Made by a program: the position numbers and the translations under genes. A stretch of 39,991 nt of DNA from an uncultured Bacillota bacterium (GTDB taxonomy: Bacteria > Bacillota > Clostridia > Peptostreptococcales > Anaerovoracaceae), in the NCBI GenBank assembly GCA_949295785.1, contig CASFMJ010000010.1, forward strand, positions 1-39,991, read 5' to 3'. Positions 24,930-31,887 of this stretch are shown here, in pieces (within the stretch, counting starts at the first letter, position 1; every line of letters starts with the position of its first letter). Under the pieces are notes generated by a model. The model made no database searches. It saw only the letters and a program-made list of their open reading frames with translations, and was not told the origin of the DNA.

Positions 24930-25592
24930 ATGGGAAATCCTAAAACTGTATCCGGAAATGCTCCCGTGATGCGCATTGCTGCAATAATCATACTTTTCGC
25001 TTGCACGGCTGCGATTTCCATTATTCTGAAGATGGAATATGACATGGGACCGTCAAAGGCTGATATTGCCATACAGGATCTGTTCTTTTCCATAAGAGGC
25101 GGCGTTTTAGACGTTATTGTGTCCGCTCTTACCCACTGCGGCGATACAGTAACCATAATTGCCCTGTGTGCCATATTGCTTATTCTCCCAAACAGACTCA
25201 AATACGGAGTGCCTGTTTCTCTTGCTGCTCTTACAGGACTTGTAATTTACAAACCAATGAAACATATTTTCATGAGAGCAAGACCGGATGAGGTTCTTCA
25301 TCTGGTGGAGCAGGGCGGATATTCGTTCCCCAGCGGCCATTCAGTCACATCGGTAATAGTGTATGGACTGCTGATTTTTCTCATACGAAAACATTGCAGA
25401 AATACTGCATTTAAAAATGTTCTGACTGTTATTTGCGCCATTCTTGCAGCGGGAATAGGTCCCAGCAGGATATATGTAGGCGTCCATTGGCCCACTGATG
25501 TACTGTGCGGCTGGCTTATAGGCGCAGGAGTACTTATAGCATACATAACTATTTTAGAAAGGATTTACAGGAAAAATGAAAGTCTACAATAA
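24930..25592 (+). CDS. PAP2 family membrane phosphatase
   Basis: Lipid phosphatase of 220 residues with five or six membrane helices. The three PAP2 motifs are intact: KX6RP (Lys111..Arg118-Pro119), PSGH (134-137) and SRX5H (Ser179-Arg180..His186, SRIYVGVH). Likely substrates are phosphatidate, phosphatidylglycerophosphate or undecaprenyl pyrophosphate; the sequence does not tell which. Start ATG 24930 follows AAGGAG. It overlaps cysK by 17 bp and heads a PAP2-cysK-pucR transcription unit. Confidence 0.92.
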   Translation: MGNPKTVSGNAPVMRIAAIIILFACTAAISIILKMEYDMGPSKADIAIQDLFFSIRGGVLDVIVSALTHCGDTVTIIALCAILLILPNRLKYGVPVSLAALTGLVIYKPMKHIFMRARPDEVLHLVEQGGYSFPSGHSVTSVIVYGLLIFLIRKHCRNTAFKNVLTVICAILAAGIGPSRIYVGVHWPTDVLCGWLIGAGVLIAYITILERIYRKNESLQ

Positions 25593-26505
25593 CATTTCTG
25601 AAACCATCGGCAATACTCCACTTGTAAGGCTGCATTCTATCGAAAAAAAGTTCAGCCTCAATGCCAAATTATATGCCAAACTGGAATATTTCAACCCGGC
25701 GGGAAGCGCCAAAGACAGAGCCGCACTGTTTATGATAAATGACGCCGAAAATCGCGGTCTCATTACCCCGGGAGCAACTATCATAGAGCCTACCAGCGGA
25801 AATACGGGCATAGGACTTACTGCAGTGGGTCTTGCCAGAGGCTATAAAGTCATTCTGACCATGCCTGAAACAATGAGCATAGAGCGTGTAAATCTGCTTA
25901 AAGCCTATGGCGCTCAGGTTATTCTGACTGAAGGATCAAAAGGCATGGCAGGCGCCATTGAAAAAGCAGAAGAAATTGCTGCCTCCACTGAAAACAGCTT
26001 CATTCCCGGACAGTTTGACAATCCGGCCAATGCTGAGGCTCACTACACTACCACCGGTCCGGAGATCTTTGAAGCTCTGGACGGAGATGTTGATGTATTT
26101 GTTGCAGGTGTTGGTACAGGCGGCACCATAACCGGTGTAGGCCGTTATCTTAAAGAGCACTGCTCACAGACCTATATTGCGGCCATAGAACCTGCTTCAT
26201 CACCGCTTTTATCGGGAGGTCAGGCAGGAGCTCACGGACTTCAGGGAATCGGTGCAAATTTTGTGCCTTCACTTCTGGATACTGAAGTTTATGATGAAAT
26301 AATAACTGTCACAGAAGAAGATGCTTATGAAAAGGGCAGGCTCCTTGCTGCTCTTGAAGGATATCTTGTAGGCATCACTTCCGGTGCTGCCCTTCATGGC
26401 GCTGTCCGGCTGGCAATGCGTCCTGAAAATAAAGGGCTCAACATCGTGGCTTTTATGCCTGATACAGGAGAACGCTATCTTTCCACACCTATGTTCAGAA
26501 AGTAG
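25576..26505 (+). CDS. cysK: Cysteine synthase (O-acetylserine sulfhydrylase)
   Basis: PLP enzyme converting O-acetylserine and sulfide to cysteine. 309 residues: PLP lysine Lys46 in NPAGSAKDRAA, substrate loop PTSGNTG (72-78), phosphate-binding GVGTGGTITGVGRYLK (about 178-193), and the C-terminal SGAALHGA and PDTGERYLST motifs. Length is normal for CysK/CysM. The IEPTSGNTG loop and ISETIGNTPLVRL start favour CysK over cystathionine beta-synthase. Translationally coupled to the PAP2 gene (17-bp overlap); a GGA-containing box overlaps the PAP2 3' end. No sulfate-assimilation genes are near. Confidence 0.94.
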   Translation: MKVYNNISETIGNTPLVRLHSIEKKFSLNAKLYAKLEYFNPAGSAKDRAALFMINDAENRGLITPGATIIEPTSGNTGIGLTAVGLARGYKVILTMPETMSIERVNLLKAYGAQVILTEGSKGMAGAIEKAEEIAASTENSFIPGQFDNPANAEAHYTTTGPEIFEALDGDVDVFVAGVGTGGTITGVGRYLKEHCSQTYIAAIEPASSPLLSGGQAGAHGLQGIGANFVPSLLDTEVYDEIITVTEEDAYEKGRLLAALEGYLVGITSGAALHGAVRLAMRPENKGLNIVAFMPDTGERYLSTPMFRK

Positions 26506-26511
26506 AATGAA

Positions 26512-27675
26512 ATGAAACTGACAGTAAAGGATCTTTTCGATATTCCCATATTTAAGGGGTTTACGCTTGTAGCCGGTGAAAAGGGACTTTCAAGATCTGT
26601 ATGTCTTACAGAAATACTGGATTTTGAATTTGCAAAGGATGTTACAGTTTCAAGAAATTCCCTTTTTACTGAAAAAAGTCTGGTTCTTACCAATCTTGTG
26701 TTTGCCAGAGATGATTCTTCACGAATAATGACCGCTGTAAAAGGGCTTTATCAACTCAACGTCAGCTGTATGGCATATAAGACCACTCTTTTTTCGGGAC
26801 TGTCACAAGAAGTTCTGGATTTTGCCGATGAAAAAGGCTTTCCCATACTTCAGTTCGGAGGCGATGAATTTTTTGAAGACATAATACTTGCCGTAGCCTC
26901 CAGGCTGAATGAGGGAAACGATATTCTTTCATTAGAGGCAGATATGTTTTCTGTGATCGAAGAAGGCTCTTCTGTCCATGAGGAAACACGAATAAGAAAA
27001 AAACTAAACCCCGATTTCAGAAAATATATAAGAGTTGCAGCAGTCAGATCGCCTGTATTATGTAACGAGGACAAAATGGCAGATCTTATCAGAAAAACTG
27101 CTTCGCTTGGTAAGATCAACAGGAAGTCTGCTTTCTGCAAGTTCAGAGATACTTTCCTGATTTTTATGAGCCAGGAAAGTCCTGAAGAAGATCGTTTCAA
27201 AGCTCTTCTCAACGATATTTTCATAGGACTTGACATGGACCGGGATGCTGTCTGCTGCGGTCTGAGCGATATTTCTCTTTTAAATGATGCTTTCGGCAGA
27301 GCCATAAGAGAAGCTTACTGGGCAAGTAATGTTGCCATGCTTGAAAAAGTGCCTCTGCGGCATTATCGCCAGATCGGAATATACAGGCTTATAATACCGG
27401 AAATACATTCGAAAAACGTTCAGGAATATATGAAGGAGTATCTGGCTCCGCTGAATGACCAGCAGGACAGTTTGCTTCTGGATACTGCCTGTGCTTATGT
27501 TCTCTGCCATGGTGATCTTGATGATACGGCCGGCAAGCTTTTCTGCCACAAGAATACAATAAGATACAGGCTTTCCAGGCTCCATCAGCTATTGGATCCT
27601 TCTGCAAGTGACAAGGACTTTACGGAGAGTCTTTCCATGGCAGTCAGGATACATATGCTTACCGAATTTTTATAG
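26512..27675 (+). CDS. PucR family transcriptional regulator
   Basis: 387 residues: an N-terminal PucR/purine-catabolism-type domain (about 1-125, TVKDLFDIPIFKGFTLVAGEKGLSR and a FPILQF strand), a middle GGDEF-like CdaR segment (about 165-285), and a C-terminal helix-turn-helix (about 325-387) with HKNTIRYRLSRLHQLL, the signature of PucR_HTH/CdaR proteins. These respond to small metabolites such as purines or sugar acids. It begins six bases after the cysK stop with only a weak AGAAAG ribosome site, so translation probably depends on cysK. No purine catabolic gene is adjacent; its regulon may be cysK or distant genes. Confidence 0.9.
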   Translation: MKLTVKDLFDIPIFKGFTLVAGEKGLSRSVCLTEILDFEFAKDVTVSRNSLFTEKSLVLTNLVFARDDSSRIMTAVKGLYQLNVSCMAYKTTLFSGLSQEVLDFADEKGFPILQFGGDEFFEDIILAVASRLNEGNDILSLEADMFSVIEEGSSVHEETRIRKKLNPDFRKYIRVAAVRSPVLCNEDKMADLIRKTASLGKINRKSAFCKFRDTFLIFMSQESPEEDRFKALLNDIFIGLDMDRDAVCCGLSDISLLNDAFGRAIREAYWASNVAMLEKVPLRHYRQIGIYRLIIPEIHSKNVQEYMKEYLAPLNDQQDSLLLDTACAYVLCHGDLDDTAGKLFCHKNTIRYRLSRLHQLLDPSASDKDFTESLSMAVRIHMLTEFL

Positions 27676-27751
27676 AAGATCTGCAATATGCTGATGTGAC
27701 TCATAAACATGCCGATATATAACATCGTCTGCCGGCAAATATGATAAAACG

Positions 27752-27782
27752 AGGGTCTTTTGTAAAAAATACAAAAGACCCT
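27752..27782. terminator. Symmetric terminator hairpin between pucR and the DUF2148 unit
   Basis: Perfect 13-bp stem AGGGTCTTTTGTA / TACAAAAGACCCT with a five-base loop. Short T tracts on either side (stronger on the minus strand, TCGTTTT) suggest it ends both convergent transcripts. Confidence 0.7.
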
Positions 27783-27837
27783 TTAAAAATCGTTTTTATG
27801 TACAAAGACTTGCCATGTGGCTTGTGCTATACTTTTA

Positions 27838-27900
27838 TTAAAGCCACATATTGATCAAGCTTCTTGCCGGCAGGCAGAGACCTTCGTACTTCATACCCAT
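27838..27900 (-). CDS. Possible 20-residue small ORF
   Basis: ATG at 27900 with AGGAG seven bases upstream (27908-27912) opens a 20-codon frame with two Met, Cys, Pro and a hydrophobic end, stopping at TAA 27838. It lies downstream of DUF2148 and before a terminator. Nothing in it is recognised; it could be a real small peptide, a decayed gene end, or chance. On the other strand an extended -10 (TGCTATACT, 27825-27833) points the opposite way through 27840-28034, where I see no convincing gene. Confidence 0.2.
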   Translation of the reverse strand: MGMKYEGLCLPARSLINMWL

Positions 27901-28034
27901 AATAGTACTCCTATTTTCACACCGGTGCCGCTTCAAGGAGCTTTTTCTTTTTTTGCATAAGCACGGAAGTTATCACAAATCCTATAGATATACTTTTTTA
28001 CAAAAAGCACAGCTTCATTTCAGAATCACGCTCT

Positions 28035-28583
28035 CTACAGAAGCACAGCTCCGGGACCGCGGTCAAAATAGATGCTCTTGGAAGTGGCATTCAATGGTAT
28101 GCCGTAACATATACGTACTTTTTCGGGCATCATATCAAGTTCTGAGGCTCCCCGGCCTGCAGAATACATCACCCTGTTATCCACTCTGTTATCGGCTGCC
28201 AGTGATACGGCAGAGCCCACTGCTATGCCCAGGTCTGAAAGATTAAATGAGCATACGCCTCCTGATTTTTTCATTGCGGCGCAGTTTTCAAATCCGCACA
28301 TTCCGCATTGATCCATGCCAAAAGGTACATCTCTGCACCCTATGAGAACCACACATATGCTGCTGTCAACATTTCCGGCATCACGGATACAGAACTCCTT
28401 GTTTTCTCTTTCTCCTATCTGTCTCATAGTTTCTGCCAGTCTGTCTTTATCTTCACCTGTGACTACAGCCGCAACTATGGAATCTTTTCCACTGGCTTTG
28501 GGCGCTGTCTTGGCTGCAGTGACCATCATATCTGCCACACGAAGTACCGCTTCACGTTCGCATTTTTCCATATCTTTTATCAT
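28035..28583 (-). CDS. DUF2148 ferredoxin-domain protein
   Basis: 182 residues. The diagnostic cysteine cluster is GMDQCGMCGFENCAAMKKSGGVCSF-like (Cys at CxxCxxxxC plus one more nine residues on), suited to an iron-sulfur cluster, followed by SDLGIAVGSAVSLAADNRVDNRVMYSAG, a segment typical of DUF2148. The N-terminus is a helical region with MMVTAAKTAPKASGKD. The family is found in anaerobic bacteria and archaea; its reaction is unknown. Start ATG 28583 has GAGG eight bases upstream; Met5 is an alternative. Divergent from the nucleotidyltransferase gene. Confidence 0.9.
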   Translation of the reverse strand: MIKDMEKCEREAVLRVADMMVTAAKTAPKASGKDSIVAAVVTGEDKDRLAETMRQIGERENKEFCIRDAGNVDSSICVVLIGCRDVPFGMDQCGMCGFENCAAMKKSGGVCSFNLSDLGIAVGSAVSLAADNRVDNRVMYSAGRGASELDMMPEKVRICYGIPLNATSKSIYFDRGPGAVLL

Positions 28584-28615
28584 GGGAATCGCCTCTTTTC
28601 CTTAATTATGATTAC

Positions 28616-28655
28616 ATTATACATAAACTTGCAGTAGTGGTAAACTTGTTATAAA
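28616..28655. promoter_or_regulatory. Divergent promoters of DUF2148 (-) and nucleotidyltransferase (+)
   Basis: Minus: -35 TTTACC (28639-28644), 17-bp spacer, consensus -10 TATAAT (28616-28621). Plus: -35 TTGCAG (28629-28634), only 15-bp spacer, -10 TATAAA (28650-28655), weaker. Again the two lie over each other. Confidence 0.5.
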
Positions 28656-28694
28656 ATAATATAAATAATGAATTATCAGGAGTGTATATACAAG

Positions 28695-29615
28695 ATGAAT
28701 AAACCTACTTTAGTTATTATGGCGGCAGGGATGGGAAGCCGTTTCGGCGGGCTCAAGCAGATAGAGCCGGTAAACGATCAGGGTGAGATAATTCTTGATT
28801 TTTCCCTTTATGACGCCGTCATGGCCGGGTTCAAAAAAGCTATTTTTATTATAAAAAAAGATAATGAACAGGATTTCAGGAATCTGATCGATAACCGGGC
28901 GGGAAAGTATATAGACGTGGAGTATGCTTTTCAGTCCCTTGACGATCTTCCGGAAGGTTACAGCGTTCCCCAAGGCAGGGACAAACCCTGGGGTACGGCT
29001 CATGCGGTACTTGCTGCAAGGAATCTCACCGATGACCCGATAGCGGTAATAAATGCTGACGATTATTACGGGCCGGGAGCATTCCACAGTATTTACGATT
29101 TTCTTGAAACGGCTAAGGATACGGACAAATATAATTACTGTATGGTGGGATACAAAATAGAAAATACTCTGACCGAAAACGGTTATGTATCCAGAGGTGT
29201 CTGCCGCACTTCGGAAGATAATATGCTTCTTGGGATAACCGAGCGCACTAAGATAAAATGGGACGGGGGCAAGATCGTATACACAGAAGACGGCGGAAGT
29301 ACATGGCCCCAGCTTTCGAGAGGCACCGTAGTATCCATGAATTTCTGGGGATTTACACCATCTATGATGAAGGAAATGGAAGAAAGGTTTCCCGCTTTTC
29401 TGGACAGGTCTCTTGCTGAAAACCCCATGAAGGGTGAATATTTCCTGCCGGGTGTTGTGGATCAGCTGATACAGGAAAACAAGGCTCGTGTAAAAGTCCT
29501 CCATTCTATGGATCGCTGGTATGGTGTGACATATAGGGAAGATAAGCCGGGTGTGGTTGCGGCTCTTCAGTCTATGAAAGACAGGGGAGAATACCCTGAA
29601 ATATTATGGAAATAA
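28695..29615 (+). CDS. Sugar-1-phosphate nucleotidyltransferase family protein
   Basis: 306 residues from the ATG at 28695, preferred over 28668 because AGGAG precedes it (12 bases, long) and family members begin at this point. The nucleotide-binding motif AAGMGSRFGGLKQ follows within the first 25 residues, then DKPWGTAHAVLAAR and the metal-binding VINADDYYGP. The C-terminal half has VSMNFWGFTP and KGEYFLPGVVDQLI, found in a family of uncharacterised NTP transferases in Clostridia. Substrate is unknown; it may activate a sugar phosphate or a phospho-alcohol for wall or capsule. Start of a two-gene unit with the ureohydrolase 23 bp downstream. Confidence 0.85.
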   Translation: MNKPTLVIMAAGMGSRFGGLKQIEPVNDQGEIILDFSLYDAVMAGFKKAIFIIKKDNEQDFRNLIDNRAGKYIDVEYAFQSLDDLPEGYSVPQGRDKPWGTAHAVLAARNLTDDPIAVINADDYYGPGAFHSIYDFLETAKDTDKYNYCMVGYKIENTLTENGYVSRGVCRTSEDNMLLGITERTKIKWDGGKIVYTEDGGSTWPQLSRGTVVSMNFWGFTPSMMKEMEERFPAFLDRSLAENPMKGEYFLPGVVDQLIQENKARVKVLHSMDRWYGVTYREDKPGVVAALQSMKDRGEYPEILWK

Positions 29616-29638
29616 TTGTTTAAGGAGGTAAGTTTCTC

Positions 29639-30571
29639 ATGCTGACCAGAAATGAAGATGCAAAGGACAAAAGATCCTGGTGCGGGCTTAACAGACCGGA
29701 AATGGAAATGAAAGAGGCAGATGCTGTCATCTTCGGTATACCTTTTGATGAAGGGGTAAGCTACAGAGGCGGAGCGTCTGAGGCTCCCGGCATGCTCAGA
29801 GCAAATACCAAATGTTCCACACCATCTACCGAAAAACTGGCTTTTTATAAAGACTTCAATGTGGTGGATGCGGGAGATTTTACCGCCGAAAGCAGAGAGC
29901 AGCTTTTTGAGGAAGTCCGCCGGTTTGTATGCGGACTGGTAAAAGACGGTGTAAGATTCACTATGGTGGGAGGAGATCATTCTGTCACCATCCCCGTAGA
30001 AAGAGGCATAAACGATGCTTTAGATGAAGATTTCGGCATTATTCACATCGACGCTCATATGGACATGTCGGAAGAACTGGAAGGAGACGTGCTTTCCCAC
30101 GGCTGCACGGAAAGAAGAGCTCTCGAGCTTGAGCATTCATCTTCTTCCGACAATTTTTTCTTCATAGGTATACGTTCCATAGAAGAAGATGAATTCGATT
30201 ATTATATGAAAAATCATATCAATGTAAAGACATCTTATGTCTGCTACCATGAAGGCATAGAAGCCGTGGCCAGCCAGTGCATAGCCAAGATGAAAAAATT
30301 TGATAAAGTCTATCTCACTTTTGATATAGATGCTCTGGATCCCGGATTCGCTGCAGGAACCGGAACTCCTCAGTTCGGCGGGCTCACTCCAAGAATGGCG
30401 CTGACTCTTCTTGAAAAGCTTTTTACAGAGCTTAATATAATAGGTTTTGATGTGGTTGAAATTGCACCGCCTCTTGACCCTTCTCTTACGGCTATGTTTG
30501 CCGGAAGAAAGATAATCCAGGAAGCATGGGGATACTGGGCCGATTCTTTGGGTAAGCTTATCCGTAAATAA
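29639..30571 (+). CDS. Agmatinase-like ureohydrolase
   Basis: 310 residues with all manganese-site motifs: MVGGDHSVT (about 102-110), IIHIDAHMD (about 131-139) and FDIDALDPGFAAGTGTP (about 227-243). The DPGFAAGTGTP segment and the overall length fit agmatinase (SpeB), converting agmatine to putrescine and urea. It is the second ureohydrolase in the window and clearly different in sequence from the one at 9907. Start ATG 29639 follows AAGGAGG. No speA/speE neighbours; co-transcribed with a nucleotidyltransferase, an unusual pairing. Confidence 0.9.
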   Translation: MLTRNEDAKDKRSWCGLNRPEMEMKEADAVIFGIPFDEGVSYRGGASEAPGMLRANTKCSTPSTEKLAFYKDFNVVDAGDFTAESREQLFEEVRRFVCGLVKDGVRFTMVGGDHSVTIPVERGINDALDEDFGIIHIDAHMDMSEELEGDVLSHGCTERRALELEHSSSSDNFFFIGIRSIEEDEFDYYMKNHINVKTSYVCYHEGIEAVASQCIAKMKKFDKVYLTFDIDALDPGFAAGTGTPQFGGLTPRMALTLLEKLFTELNIIGFDVVEIAPPLDPSLTAMFAGRKIIQEAWGYWADSLGKLIRK

Positions 30572-30574
30572 TGC

Positions 30575-30602
30575 TTGCAATCTGAAAAAATTGTAGTATA
30601 AT
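30575..30602 (+). promoter_or_regulatory. Promoter of the rpsF-ssb-rpsR operon
   Basis: -35 TTGCAA (30575-30580), 16-bp spacer, -10 TATAAT (30597-30602). The initiation point is likely near 30608, leaving a leader of about 70 nt. Confidence 0.75.
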
Positions 30603-30609
30603 TATAGGG

Positions 30610-30653
30610 CACGAGTTTTTTCGTGTAATCTCTGCGACAGTTTAAGCTGTCGC
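30610..30653 (+). promoter_or_regulatory. Two-hairpin 5' leader of rpsF
   Basis: CACGA/TCGTG (30610-30625) and GCGACAG/CTGTCGC (30634-30653) hairpins precede the ribosome site GGGAGG. Known S6:S18 autoregulatory leaders use a bulged hairpin with a CCG; I do not see that trinucleotide here, so membership is doubtful. Confidence 0.45.
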
Positions 30654-30679
30654 CATATAGTCCACAGGGAGGTGAAAAA

Positions 30680-30967
30680 ATGAGAAACTATGAAGTTATG
30701 TTCGTTATCGATCCTGCTTTAGAAGATGCTAAAAAGGATGCGACAGTCGAAACAGTTCAGTCCATCATTGCTGCTGACGGTGAAGTCGGCAAAGTAGATG
30801 TGTGGGGAATGAGAAAACTTGCTTATCCTATCGATAAGAAGGAAGAAGGATACTATGCAGTAGTCGAATTCAAGGGCAACCCCACATTACCTAAAGAACT
30901 GGACAGAAGACTCAAGATCTCCGATAACGTAATGAGACACATCATCATCAACAAAGACGAGAAATAA
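30680..30967 (+). CDS. rpsF: 30S ribosomal protein S6
   Basis: 95 residues with the S6 pattern: MRNYEVMFVIDPALED start, GKVDVWGMRKLAYPIDKKEEGYYAVVEF (about 38-65) and the C-terminal LKISDNVMRHIIINKDE. S6 pairs with S18 on the small-subunit platform. First gene of the conserved rpsF-ssb-rpsR operon; ATG 30680 follows GGGAGGTG. Confidence 0.97.
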   Translation: MRNYEVMFVIDPALEDAKKDATVETVQSIIAADGEVGKVDVWGMRKLAYPIDKKEEGYYAVVEFKGNPTLPKELDRRLKISDNVMRHIIINKDEK

Positions 30968-30980
30968 GCGAGGTAGATGC

Positions 30981-31421
30981 ATGAACAGTGTTGTATTGAT
31001 CGGAAGATTGACAAGAGACCCGGAGCTCCGCTATACTGCCGGTTCTCAGATGGCTGTTGCCACATTTACGGTGGCCATAGACAGACCTGTAAGATCAGGC
31101 GGTGAAAAGCAGACGGATTTTCCCAGAGTTACGGTATTTGGAAAACAGGCTGAAAACTGTGAAAAATATCTGGCTAAGGGCAGACTCGTAGGGGTTCAGG
31201 GCAGACTGCAGACAGGCAGTTATACCAACAAAGACGGAGCTACCGTCTATACGACTGACGTAGTAGCTGACAGAGTAGAATTCTTAGAATGGGGAGACAG
31301 ACCTCAAGGCAGCTCTCAGGGCGGTTTCGGCCAGGGCGGCTTTGGGCAGAGTTCGCAAGGCAGCGGCAGCGACGCTGCACCGTCGGGATTCTCCGCTATA
31401 GATGAGGACATCCCGTTCTAA
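30981..31421 (+). CDS. ssb: Single-stranded DNA-binding protein
   Basis: 146 residues. OB-fold domain (1-105) starts MNSVVLIGRLTRDPELRYT and includes FPRVTVFGKQAENCEKYLAKG and VQGRLQTGSYTNKDG; a Gly/Gln/Ser-rich linker (about 108-135) and the acidic C-terminal tip DEDIPF that recruits repair and replication partners. Placed 13 bp after rpsF with its own AGGTAG site. Normal length and complete. Confidence 0.97.
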   Translation: MNSVVLIGRLTRDPELRYTAGSQMAVATFTVAIDRPVRSGGEKQTDFPRVTVFGKQAENCEKYLAKGRLVGVQGRLQTGSYTNKDGATVYTTDVVADRVEFLEWGDRPQGSSQGGFGQGGFGQSSQGSGSDAAPSGFSAIDEDIPF

Positions 31422-31443
31422 GCAGGAAAGGAGATAATGAATC

Positions 31444-31677
31444 ATGGAAAAAAGACGTGGTGGCGGCATGAGAAGAAAAAAGGTTTGCCAGTTCTGTGCC
31501 GACAAGACTGAATATATCGATTACAAAGACGTTGAAAAACTGAGAAAATATGTAACCGAAAGAGGCAAGATCCTTCCCAAGAGGATCACAGGAACCTGCG
31601 CCATGCATCAGAGAGAAGTGACTACTGCTATCAAGAGAGCAAGAATAGTTGCCCTTCTCCCTTATGTGGCAGACTAA
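31444..31677 (+). CDS. rpsR: 30S ribosomal protein S18
   Basis: 77 residues; basic N-terminus, [22 protein letters not shown], then the conserved [28 protein letters not shown] and LLPYVAD end. The N-terminal CxxC with the later Cys/His is the zinc-binding type of S18 seen in some Firmicutes. Follows ssb by 22 bp with AAAGGAG; a strong terminator closes the operon. Confidence 0.97.
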   Translation: MEKRRGGGMRRKKVCQFCADKTEYIDYKDVEKLRKYVTERGKILPKRITGTCAMHQREVTTAIKRARIVALLPYVAD

Positions 31678-31700
31678 GCCTGATAACCAATGTATACAAG

Positions 31701-31748
31701 AATCCCCGGATTGCCGGAAACGGCTTTATCCGGGGATTTTTAATTTTT
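31701..31748 (+). terminator. Terminator of the rpsF-ssb-rpsR operon
   Basis: 11-bp stem AATCCCCGGAT (31701-31711) / ATCCGGGGATT (31728-31738), with an inner GCCG/CGGC stem, followed by a T-rich tract. Confidence 0.92.
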
Positions 31749-31804
31749 TACTATATGCGTAATCTGCATAAAATTCTCCAATATCCTTTCGGATATTATA
31801 AATC

Positions 31805-31832
31805 TTGCAAAAGAACACATTTGTGCTATAAT
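31805..31832 (+). promoter_or_regulatory. Strong promoter of the 668-residue membrane protein gene
   Basis: -35 TTGCAA (31805-31810), 16-bp spacer, extended -10 TGC-TATAAT (31824-31832). One of the best promoters in the window, so this gene is likely well expressed. Confidence 0.75.
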
Positions 31833-31887
31833 TTAAAAAACATTATACAAAGTATCATTTTTTTAATATCAGGCTGGGTGATCTTTT

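Noticed and set aside
27851..28246. 131-codon plus-strand open frame after pucR
   Set aside because: Runs antisense into DUF2148, has no ribosome site and a nonsense-like Tyr/His/Leu-rich composition.
28710..29504. 264-codon minus-strand open frame
   Set aside because: Lies fully inside the well-supported nucleotidyltransferase gene on the other strand; no recognisable motif or start signal.
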